Shown: piece after piece, positions 21,548 through 30,880 of the stretch
How positions within the stretch are numbered: the first letter of the stretch is position 1
How the letters are laid out: each line of letters opens with the position of its first letter
Notes under the pieces: model-generated
Database searches by the model: none
Told to the model about the DNA's origin: nothing
Seen by the model: the letters and a program-made list of their open reading frames with translations, nothing else
Origin: Candida dubliniensis CD36
Lineage: Eukaryota > Ascomycota > Pichiomycetes > Serinales > Debaryomycetaceae
Length of the DNA stretch: 64,000 bases
Assembly (NCBI RefSeq): GCF_000026945.1
Contig: NC_012860.1
Location: 2,356,001-2,420,000, forward strand
Reading direction: 5' to 3'
Program-made: the position numbers and the translations under genes

Positions 21548-21874
21548 CTATGAAAGTCCTCTTGTAGTAGTCACACCAGCAGTATTAGGTGTATGATGAG
21601 TAGTTGTAGCACCATTATCAAGAAGATTATAATTCAATAATAATTTCACACTTAAACAACTAACAATATCAAATATGAAAAATAAAATTATTGGGAACCA
21701 AATAATAAATATAATTCGATTGCTAACTTTACATAATAAAGATTCAAATGATGCAAAAATTGATATTAATTGATTAATAAACAATTGATAAGTTTGATAT
21801 TGAGAAAGTAACATTGTTGGAGTATTATGTTGTAGTTGTTGAGTAGTAGCAATAATATTTAGATGTTGAAACAT
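21548..21874 (-). CDS. Small putative single-pass membrane protein, unrecognised
   Basis: A 108-residue ORF beginning at an ATG (21874) and ending in TAG. Unlike other frames in this region it is not low-complexity, and it uses the codons favoured by the neighbouring genes (CAA, TTA, ACT, GGT, AGA, GAA). The N-terminal half is polar (HLNIIATTQQLQHNTPTM), a long hydrophobic stretch sits at roughly 65-90 (IIFIIWFPIILFFIFDIVSCL), and the tail is Thr/His/Gly-rich. Upstream on its strand lies a pyrimidine-rich leader (CTTCTTC tract, CCCATC repeats, TTTTTC), typical of yeast 5' UTRs. I know no family for it. It could still be a chance ORF; codon-based scoring and transcript data would settle it. 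Confidence 0.5.
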   Translation of the reverse strand: MFQHLNIIATTQQLQHNTPTMLLSQYQTYQLFINQLISIFASFESLLCKVSNRIIFIIWFPIILFFIFDIVSCLSVKLLLNYNLLDNGATTTHHTPNTAGVTTTRGLS

Positions 21875-21949
21875 ATTCAAAAGTAAAAAAGAAAAAGGGG
21901 TGGGTTGAGTTAAGCTGAGATGGGATGGGATGGGATGGGGTGATGGGAT

Positions 21950-21974
21950 AAGAAGAAGAAGAAGAAGAAGAAGA
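21950..21974 (+). repeat. (GAA)n microsatellite
   Basis: Eight or so AGA/GAA units. On the minus strand this is a CTTCTT tract in the probable leader of the small membrane-protein ORF. Confidence 0.85.
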
Positions 21975-22212
21975 AAAATAAAACGTGCGTCCTTTCTTCA
22001 AAGATAAATGCAAATGGAAAAGCTTTAAATGTAATAATCACTTAATGGATTAATAAAAGATAAATGAATGAAAGAATTCAATTATGAAATGAAAAGTTGA
22101 AGAGTGAAATAAATAAAAAAAAAAAAGGGGAAAGGTAAGATTAATTTAGTTTTTTTTTTTTTTGAAAAGATAATTCAATGTGTTTATATATTCTTTTATC
22201 AAATGTTCACCC

Positions 22213-22268
22213 AGGAGAGAGAGAGAAAAAAAAAAAAAAAAAAAAAGAAAGAAAGAAAGAAAGAAAGA
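22213..22268 (+). repeat. GA, poly-A and (GAAA)n compound tract
   Basis: A GAGAGAGAG run, then ~20 As, then GAAA units. Confidence 0.9.
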
Positions 22269-22864
22269 TAGCAGAAGTTTATTTTTAAAGGTGGTGGTTT
22301 ATTTTCTTTGTGTGTTTTGTTTTGTAACACAAAATTGAAAAATATAAAATGGCTAAGATTTTCAATTCCAATTGAATGGTTTTTTTTTTTGATTTTTAGA
22401 TTGAAAAAAAAGAAAGTACCACAACTAATTTACAATTAATTATAAAGTTACACAAAGGATTAAGATAGATATGCTACTACTACTACTATTACTAGTACAC
22501 ACCCACATCATATACACACAGACATACATACAAACACCTACTTAATTATTGATAATAATATTAATTAATAATATTAATTAATTTTTCAGTTTTGTCAAGA
22601 AATATAATCTCAATTGATTAATTTAATTGAATATTTTCTTGTTATATTTCCATCTTCTTGTATAATTATTGTAAACTTGGCTTCCCATTTATAGGGAGAG
22701 AGAAGGGATAAAGGCTTGTTTAATAATTTATTATTGAACTACTTTTGAGATTATCAATCAACACACCCTCCCTCCCTCCTTTCTTACTCCTACCATAACA
22801 CCATTTCCAATCCTTACATCAATGGACATGCATAACCCACTCTACCCTTATTGCATGTTCCATA

Positions 22865-22899
22865 ATTGATTGATTGATTGATTATTATTATTATTATTA
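22865..22899 (+). repeat. (ATTG)n-(ATT)n compound microsatellite
   Basis: Four TGAT units followed by seven or so ATT units. Confidence 0.9.
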
Positions 22900-25120
22900 C
22901 CCTTTATACACTTTATACACTTTTATCCCGTCCACATCCATTGGTGTATCCCGCCTTGTTCCTCCCCCCTTTTCTCCTTTTCTCCTTTTTCCTCTTTTCC
23001 CCCTTTAATCCGATTGTCTCATAATTTATTTAAAATTATTAGACCATTTCGGGTTTTTTTTTTGTTTTTTTTAGAGACGAATGACTAATGTAATCTAAAT
23101 TTTTATTTTTGGATATTTCTATTCTATTGATCTTGGCCTAAAGATTTTTTTTTTTTTTTTTTTTTTTGCGTTTCCTTCCGAAAGATTGCGACACTTTTTT
23201 CGTTCGTACGTTTGTTGATGCTCTTGGTCGATTAATCCAATCGGGAATCATTCCTTTTCTAGTTTTGGACTTTTTCGCACCCCCTGCTTATTTCTTGTAA
23301 CCCAGCCATGTTGTGGTTGTGGTTGTAGGCACCACACCCAATTTCTATTTGCAATCCAGATTGGTTTGAATATCAACACTTGCCACATATGTGTATAGAC
23401 ACATAAAATTGGTTATATTCACACAGCCGACACGGATATATATATGAATATTTGTGTGTGCATATATGTATCCTGTGTGGTAATGAATTAGACTAATGGA
23501 TATATGACAAGATCGGCCCAGCTCCATATCTGATAGTACGTTTTGTTAGATCTGTTGATTTTTATTCAATTTCATTATTGTTGTTAATATTATCACTTTC
23601 TGTTCTTTTCTGTTCTTTTCTTTTCTTTTCTTTTTTATTATTATCTAACCATATATTCTGTCATTAGGAATAGATCTATTTCACGACGGAATTAAGAAAA
23701 TCGGATATTATATCTTACTTTTCTTTTTCTTTTATTTTGAAGAAAATGAATGAATGATAACGTCACTTTTTCTTGTAAAGGAAACTTATAAAATTAAATC
23801 ATTCACATTATATATTGCAATTGTAACTTTTGGTTCTGCCCTTTAATGATTGAATCTGTCAGTACTGGTTTAATCCCTAAATGATATTGTGTGTGTATTT
23901 TATTTAGGCCGTGTGTATGAATCGTGTCTTTTGTAACAAAATACTCTCTTCTCTTCACATCTCGCACTCTTTCTTCTTTCTAATTTTTCAAGAGCTGAAA
24001 AAAAAAAAAAAGAAAAATTTTCTTTTAATCTTTCCATCAATTGTTCTTCTATTATTACTGTTTTAGGAGATCTATTAATGATTTATACACTGTCACTAAT
24101 GACAACTAATAATTAGCAAAGTATGTGACTTCAATTCAATTCCATTCAATTCAACTCAACTCAATTCCGGAGCTGTTCTTTTTAATACGTTTCCCTTGAC
24201 TTGTGTTCATAATTATAACATTTTTGAACATGATCAAATGCATACATGGAATATTAAAAGTGTTTTGGTTTTGGATGTGGTTATTATAAATTATGATGAT
24301 GATGATGATTATTTCAATTTTTAACTTATCTACATTATTTGAATATTCTAAAAAATTCATGTAAAAATCATATTATAATCTGAATATAATCATAATATTA
24401 TACTATACACCAATCAATTTTTTTTTTCATAACACTTTATAAGAATTGGAATGGGATAAATGGAAATTAAAAGCAAAAAGAAAATTTACTAACATTATTT
24501 TCACTTTATAAAGATAATTATTATTATTGTGTATATGTGTTGTGTGTATGATATAGAAGAAGAAAAATAAATCTAGAATAAATAATTATCCCAATGTGGT
24601 GATTTTGCAACTATTTTAGATGATAAACAAAACAAAAAGAAAAATAAACAACATATAATATTATAATACACATATTTTTCACTGATCTAACAATTATCAC
24701 GCCTTATTAGGTACACCCTTTTATAACGTATATTCACTCTTTTTGCCTAATTCAAATGTAAAAAAAAAAAAAAAGAATTGACTAATCCTAGAACAAAGAA
24801 CCAAGGTCAAAGGTCAAAGGTGTGAAAGTCAAAAAATAAAAAATACAAATATTACTTTATATTAGCCTTTTCTTTATATCTTATTGGTGTCACAAGAGTT
24901 ATTATATTACTTTAATTTAATTTTATAATGATCAATATAGTCTTCATCATCATCTAATCTTGTATTAACTTTTTTTTTTTTCAAGAACCTCTGTTTTTTC
25001 TATTCTATTCTGTCCTCACATAATAAATTTTTGTATTAAATCAAATTAAATTAAATTAAATTAAACTATACTTAATCCAAACTTACATCTGTGTAAGACA
25101 TCTTAAATTCTTATCAATCA

Positions 25121-25143
25121 ACCACCACCACCACCACCACCAC
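25121..25143 (+). repeat. (CCA)n microsatellite
   Basis: Seven or so ACC/CCA units in non-coding sequence. Confidence 0.9.
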
Positions 25144-25339
25144 ATTTAGACTTAAGTTTCATTTTTAGTTTTAGTAATTCCCTTTTTTTTTTTTTGCTTT
25201 CAATATTTGTATTGTAGTTGTTGATTTTATCCGCCCTCCTTTTTTTGGTTAATGATATTTCCGTAGATTCATTTTCCATTTCTAGGTTCATGAGCAGAAA
25301 AAGTAATCAAACAATGTTATTCCTTATTGCATTTCAAGA

Positions 25340-25550
25340 TTATACGTGCTGATTCCTAGCTCCTTGAGCTTGTTCTGCCATCACTGTTCTGGCTTGATCA
25401 AGACTAATGAAAGTGTTTCCTGTATTATTAGTAGAGTGTGATTGATCTGATTCTGACATACTATAGTAGTGCCTTCAATATACTAGCCAACTACAAATTT
25501 ATAGTATAAATATAATCGGTAATCACTATATAAGAAACCATCAATAGATT
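25340..25550 (-). mobile_element. Possible LTR/gag remnant, copy B
   Basis: The minus strand holds a 39-codon ORF (ATG at 25459, TAA at 25340-25342) starting MSESDQSHSTNNTG and ending QARTVMAEQAQGARNQHV. Its first bases are identical to those of the remnant at 12286-12304, and both have TTTGTAGTTG upstream (25488-25497 here, minus strand). ORF starts duplicated together with their upstream sequence at unlinked sites suggest a retroelement leader and gag start. The element class and boundaries are not determined. Confidence 0.45.
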
Positions 25551-25711
25551 TCTAGTAGTTAGTCTCTGAAGTGGATTTCACACATATATATAATCCAACT
25601 GTTATGGGTAAATTCGTTGATGTCAATCATTACTACAAGATGAGTGACCAATTATCAGTTAATTACTAAGCTATTAGCATGCAAGTGATCATTAGAGGTC
25701 ATGCAATCAAC

Positions 25712-25898
25712 TGTTAGGTCATACTATCGTGACTATATTAGTGATCAAGTTGTCAAAAGATGTTTGGTAATCAATAAGATTTGCCACCGACTCCTATCAA
25801 CCCAAAAATTATACATAGGCTTGATTTTTACTCTTGCTTATTCTGTTTGTTCTTGTTCTTGTTCAATACACAATTAAATCTAAATTACTCATATAACA
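25712..25898. mobile_element. Solo LTR with 5-bp target-site duplication
   Basis: A 187-bp unit beginning TGTTAGG and ending TATAACA, so it has TG...CA ends and a 5-bp terminal inverted repeat (TGTTA/TAACA). The same pentamer TCAAC lies immediately on both sides (25707-25711 and 25899-25903), as expected for integrase-mediated insertion. An AATTATACAT TATA-like element and a TTGTTC-rich stretch occur inside. No internal retroviral coding region is attached, so this is a solo LTR, or a short element of similar structure. The family name is not assigned. Confidence 0.72.
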
Positions 25899-25903
25899 TC
25901 AAC

Positions 25904-26120
25904 CTTCCTCTTTCTAGCACACTCTCAGTTTTATCCCTAATAGGAATTAACCTTAATGCAGCAATAGCATACGGTAGTTAGTTGGCTTTTCCTTAATTAG
26001 CTCAACCTAATACTTTAACTTAACAACAACAATAATAATTAATAACAATAATAGTATTCACAATAGCTATATTAAGGTAGTCAGCGTGTGTACAATTTAA
26101 CCTCATAGTTTTCACAGTAA
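25904..26120. other. Spacer between solo LTR and the 405-aa ORF
   Basis: AT-rich 217 bp with AAC/AAT repeats near 26.02 kb. No pol-like frame follows the 405-aa ORF on its strand. Confidence 0.4.
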
Positions 26121-27338
26121 TCAATAATTAGCATTAGCTGTAATGTCAACAATACGCGAATCATAAAAGTTGGAATCAGCACCTTTAGCTTTCTTAACAA
26201 AGTTTCCCTTGCCTTGGTCGTTTTGGTTTCGTCCACGTTTTTGGAATGCCTTTTTAGTCTTGACAGTTTTTGGTTTTTCATCAGCTCTCTTAAGTTGTTC
26301 TTTACTGGTTACCTTAATTGGTTTGATTGACGTCAAAATGTCTTCACTAGAGAAAAAGTCGTTCATGACTTTATCTAAGGTGACTTTGATACCTTTTTTA
26401 TATTGGCCAAAATGGTGGGTCAATACCCTGTTGATGACTCTTACATTGGGTCCTTTTGACCCAATCAATACAAACCATAAGATAAAGGCACCAGAATTGT
26501 CCAACCTTTTTATAAAACGTGCAGCGTCAGTATTCAGGGTAACCAAAGCAACACAAGCATCAAAACATTCTTTATTGGTCTTATTGTTTAATAAACCTTT
26601 CAAAAGTTGACTTAAGGCATCACCAATTTCTTCCGAATCGCTCGACGAAGACACAGGAGGCATTTTCCTGATAATAGCTTCTAAACTATTGCAGAAACCA
26701 AATCGGTCAGTAAAATCTTTGATTTGGCTTAACCTTTGGCAAATGGTGAAATCCATTTCTTTTAAAAAGTACACTTTTTCCACAAGATTCAAAGAATCCA
26801 TGGCCCCTACCCTCACTGTGTGAAAGGTGTATTCGGGGTAAAGGAAATGTTCCTTCTTAACAGTGATATTTCTATCCAAAATGTGGTTGATCAATTTGGT
26901 ATATGGAGGTTTATGATAGCTCTTGGCTAATTCATTATCCATTACACCATCAACGACTTGTCTCACTGACCTACTGATCATAGTGACTCTGTCTATTGGT
27001 AACTGTAAGAGCAACTTCAAACACTCATTGTATACACCTTTCATCTGAGATTTGACCGTTTCCGGTAACTCTAAGACGTCATAGTGCTTGAGTGGATCCA
27101 TTTCCAAATGAAATTCTCCATCAGGGTTTTGCTTAGCAAAAATGAAATGACTTTTAATATCCAAGTCATCTGACTGGGGTGGGACTTCAGGAGTAGTGGG
27201 TTCTTGTTCGTGTTTGACGGAAACAACGTGACTAAATAAGTTTTTTGTTTCATTTCTCAAGTTTTCTTGAAGAACAACATCTCTGTGGTTTTCTGGGGTC
27301 TCCCCACCACTAGGTCTACTTCTGGCTCTGCCACCCAT
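26121..27338 (-). CDS. Unrecognised 405-aa protein, possibly gag-like
   Basis: An intact ORF with ATG at 27338. The N-terminus is disordered (GGRARSRPSGGETPENHRD) and the middle is a long helical region (about 80-330). The last ~60 residues are strongly basic (KKAFQKRGRNQND, KKAKGADSNFY). Composition and layout, with helical core plus basic RNA-binding-like tail, recall a retrotransposon Gag without a zinc knuckle. LTR-type sequence lies within 250 bp, but no protease, integrase or reverse transcriptase frame is seen. Codon use is less A/T-ended than in flanking genes. A host gene of unknown function is equally possible; I assign no function. Confidence 0.6.
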   Translation of the reverse strand: MGGRARSRPSGGETPENHRDVVLQENLRNETKNLFSHVVSVKHEQEPTTPEVPPQSDDLDIKSHFIFAKQNPDGEFHLEMDPLKHYDVLELPETVKSQMKGVYNECLKLLLQLPIDRVTMISRSVRQVVDGVMDNELAKSYHKPPYTKLINHILDRNITVKKEHFLYPEYTFHTVRVGAMDSLNLVEKVYFLKEMDFTICQRLSQIKDFTDRFGFCNSLEAIIRKMPPVSSSSDSEEIGDALSQLLKGLLNNKTNKECFDACVALVTLNTDAARFIKRLDNSGAFILWFVLIGSKGPNVRVINRVLTHHFGQYKKGIKVTLDKVMNDFFSSEDILTSIKPIKVTSKEQLKRADEKPKTVKTKKAFQKRGRNQNDQGKGNFVKKAKGADSNFYDSRIVDITANANY

Positions 27339-27653
27339 AATAATAGTTAAGCAATTGAGTTTAAGATATGTGAATTATGAATGAACTTCCAATCTAACAA
27401 AATAATATATACTAATTTCTGGAATGCCCACGCGATTGATGAATATAGTAATATTGGTGAATGAAAATATTCGGTAAAGATCCAAAATACGAAATTACTA
27501 ATTCAAGAGGATAATTAAGAAAATTTAAGAGTTTATATGTTTTCACACAGTAAAACCCTCCTTTGACAATTTTTTTTCTATGTCTCTCGATCTATCTCTC
27601 GATCCTTGTCTTTGTCTCGAGAAAACTCTACATTTTCTCTACACGAAGAATAT

Positions 27654-27676
27654 CACCTGTATTTATACATCAGGTG
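27654..27676 (-). promoter_or_regulatory. TATA element framed by an inverted repeat
   Basis: CACCTG (27654-27659) and CAGGTG (27671-27676) form a perfect 6-bp inverted repeat around TATAAATA (minus strand, 27660-27667), about 320 bp upstream of the 405-aa ORF. It is a plausible core promoter for that ORF; the inverted arms may be a factor site. Confidence 0.45.
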
Positions 27677-28382
27677 ACGTCTCGTGGTCAAAGGCGATAC
27701 CCACCACCCTTACTCATTCTTAAGTAAGTTTACTGTGCTGGTACTAGATGCTTTCTAAGCCTGCTACTTCATAACTGCTTTCCAATATCTGGTCATCATG
27801 TGATGTTAGCTGTTGAGCCATCGACATTTCATGCTTATGCACACAAAATGTACTTTAGTACGTCGTGCATCTAGTACTAATCGAACAGAGGAAATTTCTC
27901 TGTATTTGTATTTCATCTGAAATTTTCTTTGTCAAAAGCGATGCGCGCTTTCCCTTACTACTAAGTCATACCAGTTTGAGGGCAATTTCTCAATGCTATA
28001 ATTGTCACTGAGTCGTGGCATTCGACTCAAATGGAAAACAGAAAACATTACCAATTGAGCTGGAGATAGTTAGCCCGTAAAGCTAACCATATGATGTGAA
28101 ATGGTAGGGTGGCTAATTAGGATGTATTATCGGCAATGGTTTTATATCATTCGTCTTAAATGAAGTAAATCCTAGATTCACCGAATGCCATGAAATTAGC
28201 CCACAGCCTTTAAAGCTAGATTTTATGGACAAAACTTATTGTATCGAATAAACTCTTTATTTCTCATATTTAAGATATATAACTATATAAAAAATATTTT
28301 ACGATTCTTGTTCTATTTATACCAAACTTTTGTTTCTCGTTCTATCGACACAGGTTTCCAATTCAGGCTGTATGCTTTAAAT

Positions 28383-28458
28383 GTGCAAATGCACTCGTCG
28401 TGCAATGTAGCGCAAATCCCCAACTATTGGGAAGATTTGCTGCTACCCAGCGACAGCA
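28383..28458. other. Cluster of three consecutive hairpins
   Basis: Inverted repeats in tandem: GTGCA/TGCAC (28383-28394); a 12-bp stem at 28412-28440 with GCAAATC-CCCAA pairing to TTGGG-AA-GATTTGC around a CTA loop and one AA bulge; and TGCTG/CAGCA (28438-28458, sharing bases with the second hairpin). The stretch is richer in GC than its surroundings. It may be part of an unrecognised structured RNA; no known RNA motif was identified. Confidence 0.45.
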
Positions 28459-29697
28459 TCTTAATCCAAAACTAAACAACAATAAGACATCTTTCGCCTA
28501 CGCAGAATCGCTCTCGACTTTCAATTCAAAAATTGAACAAATAGAATTAAAATGTGTAAAGCTATCACACACACATTACCCAAAAGGAAAAGTGTAATTG
28601 TTGTTGTAATAGTAATCATACCACTAACTCTTATTTCAATCTAATGTATCAACATTGTACACCGTCTGGTACAACTTCACACACCTTTACCAGTTAGCTG
28701 ATTATTATTATTATCATTGTTGTTGGTGGTGGTGGTGGTGTGGTCCTCGTATAGGCCAATTACTCTTATGTCTTAACTAGAAATTTGGTTGATCCCTGAA
28801 TTTCCAATCAACATTTTTCAGATATTTGCCCCGCTATATTACTCCACTTGTTAATTTATTTTTTTTGAAACTATTTGATGATTTTCGTGCTATTAACACA
28901 AAAGGTCAAATTCAAAAACTCGCCTGGGTTGATATGTATGTATCAATCCTTAAATTAATAACACACCCACATAGATAAAAACTTCCTTCTCGCGCCTATG
29001 GGGATATATATACTTCAAACAAACAAACAATTATCCGAGTCCCTTTTTTATCCTCTATCCGTACTTTTCATGCATATGTACACCTCATTTTACATTACAC
29101 ATTACACATAATTGAGTGTGTGTTGTTTCGCTACAATCCTAATATTTGTGCTATTCTACACGACAAATTATTATTTATAAAGTTGTACATTGAAGGTTAT
29201 TTTTATATAGTTTTATATATGTTTTCTTTCAACAACAATTCTTATTTCATTAGATATTATCGATTATAATCTTTGTAATCTTTAACAGTTTGTTCCTAAG
29301 AGTTATTGAACTATACAAACTACACCCTCCTACGATTTAGAAGTGTTTTCCTACTGTCTCAGAAAGAAGTATCGAAACATCATGTGTTGATCTAATTCTC
29401 TTTTCGTTTTTTTTGTGTCGTCCCTTATTTTTCCTGATTGACTACCCCTCAATTATACCCCACCCCCCTAGATTTGGTCCCTCCCTTTCAATAATTGACT
29501 ACAGGATGGGTTGAAAGACCCCTTTGGTGCTCTCGGTATATTTCTGTACCTTTATGCTCTTAATTACACAATATATTTATTAAATTTGATCCTTGTTTCT
29601 GTGTTGAGGATATTACGATTGTTACTATAATGTAATAAATAAAGAGAACTAATGATTAAATTCATGTAACTAGTTTTGATTGTATGACACCATCTCC

Positions 29698-29722
29698 TTG
29701 TGTGTGTGTGTGTGTGTGTGTG
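29698..29722 (+). repeat. (GT)n microsatellite
   Basis: Twelve or so TG dinucleotides. Confidence 0.95.
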
Positions 29723-29757
29723 GTTTCCTCGGCAAATATTATCGTTGTTGCAAAAGA

Positions 29758-29778
29758 AATATATATATATATATATAT
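29758..29778 (+). repeat. (AT)n microsatellite
   Basis: Ten AT dinucleotides, 35 bp after the GT tract. Confidence 0.95.
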
Positions 29779-30880
29779 GCACGTACTCAAATTAGATTAG
29801 ATTAGAAACTCACACAAACCCAATTAAACAATCAAAAAGAAAAAGAAGAAGAAGAAGTGTAGTAGAGTAGGGGGTGTGCATAATTATAAAGTCTAAAAGA
29901 TTTGCAAATCTTCTCTATACACAAACATAGACAGACATATACATGAGATAGCTTTCCTTTCTTTTTTTTTTTTTTTTTCTATAACAAGATATAAAACGCT
30001 ATTTGAAAATTAAAATCAAGTTAAATATTTAATGTATGAATTTAGACAAATTTAAATGGATAAAGTAGTACAATTATTATTTATGGTCCAAATCTTCAAT
30101 CAAAAACTGTGGATTTTCGCTTCCGATATTCGGAAAGAACCACAAATGGTCCATTTTTTTTTGATTATAAGGATGAATCAATCTTCCCCCCGCCCCTATT
30201 GTATTGATTATGTACTTGATTCAATTTTCGCTGGAATATATTCGCCCAAATTTAATTTGACAGATCTTCACATCAAGTTAGATTTTTGAAATAATTTGGT
30301 ATTATACCCAGGTATATCATCTTGAAATCAATTTAAAATTTCTTTACAGTATATTCTTTCATTTCTTGAGTGTTGTGAAAGAAGATTGCTGTTTCATGCA
30401 TTCAAATTCAGATCAAAAAAGTAGGCGATAATGAAAAAGAAGTCAAATCAAAAAAAAAAAAAAAAACAATTCTCCTATTTGAATTCATCTGGTAATCTCT
30501 ATATAAAATAAGTTAAAGCAGAGTCATATTGATTGACAAAATGTGTTGACTCCGATAAAGAAACTAACTAAAATGATTTGACTGGGAATTGATCATGATA
30601 ATGATTTACCGCCACAGTGTAATATTGCAAATTTAACGTTTGTTGTTGTTTTATGCGCTAACAGAGAAATATTTAATAATTAGTAGTGCGTAACTGCCCA
30701 ATTTTTTTGGTCGCAAATTTTTTTTTTTAGTTATTAAAGTTTGATATCATCCACTGTTTAAATGTTTATGACTAAATTTTCTCAATGTTGAAAAGAAAAA
30801 AAAAAAAAAAAAGAACTCCAAAAAGCCTTATCTTAATTTTTCAAATTTAGACACTTGAAATCAGTTTTTCTTCACCAGTC

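Larger units (their letters stand above)
21875..25339. other. ORF-poor spacer with dense microsatellites
   Basis: About 3.5 kb with no convincing gene. Contents include a GAA tract, A-run plus GAAA tract, ATTG/ATT tract, T runs, TTTTC units near 23.61 kb, a GAT run near 24.3 kb and a CCA run at 25.12 kb. Short ORFs here are low-complexity shadows. Confidence 0.6.
27339..30880. other. ORF-poor spacer upstream of the permease gene
   Basis: 3.5 kb with no convincing gene. The left part (27.4-28.5 kb) is less AT-simple than the rest and holds diverged repeats and hairpins, suggesting old element or RNA-gene sequence. The right part is A/T runs and microsatellites, and must contain the permease promoter. 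An ORF at 30056-30289 lacks coding character. Confidence 0.55.

Noticed and set aside
28239..28597. Two overlapping + strand ORFs giving CFKCANALVVQCSAN-like sequence, perhaps a zinc knuckle
   Set aside because: Cysteine spacing does not fit CCHC, codon use is not biased, and the stretch is dominated by hairpins; an RNA or element relic is likelier.
30056..30289. 77-codon + strand ORF before the permease
   Set aside because: Codon choice and composition look random; no hydrophobic or domain pattern.
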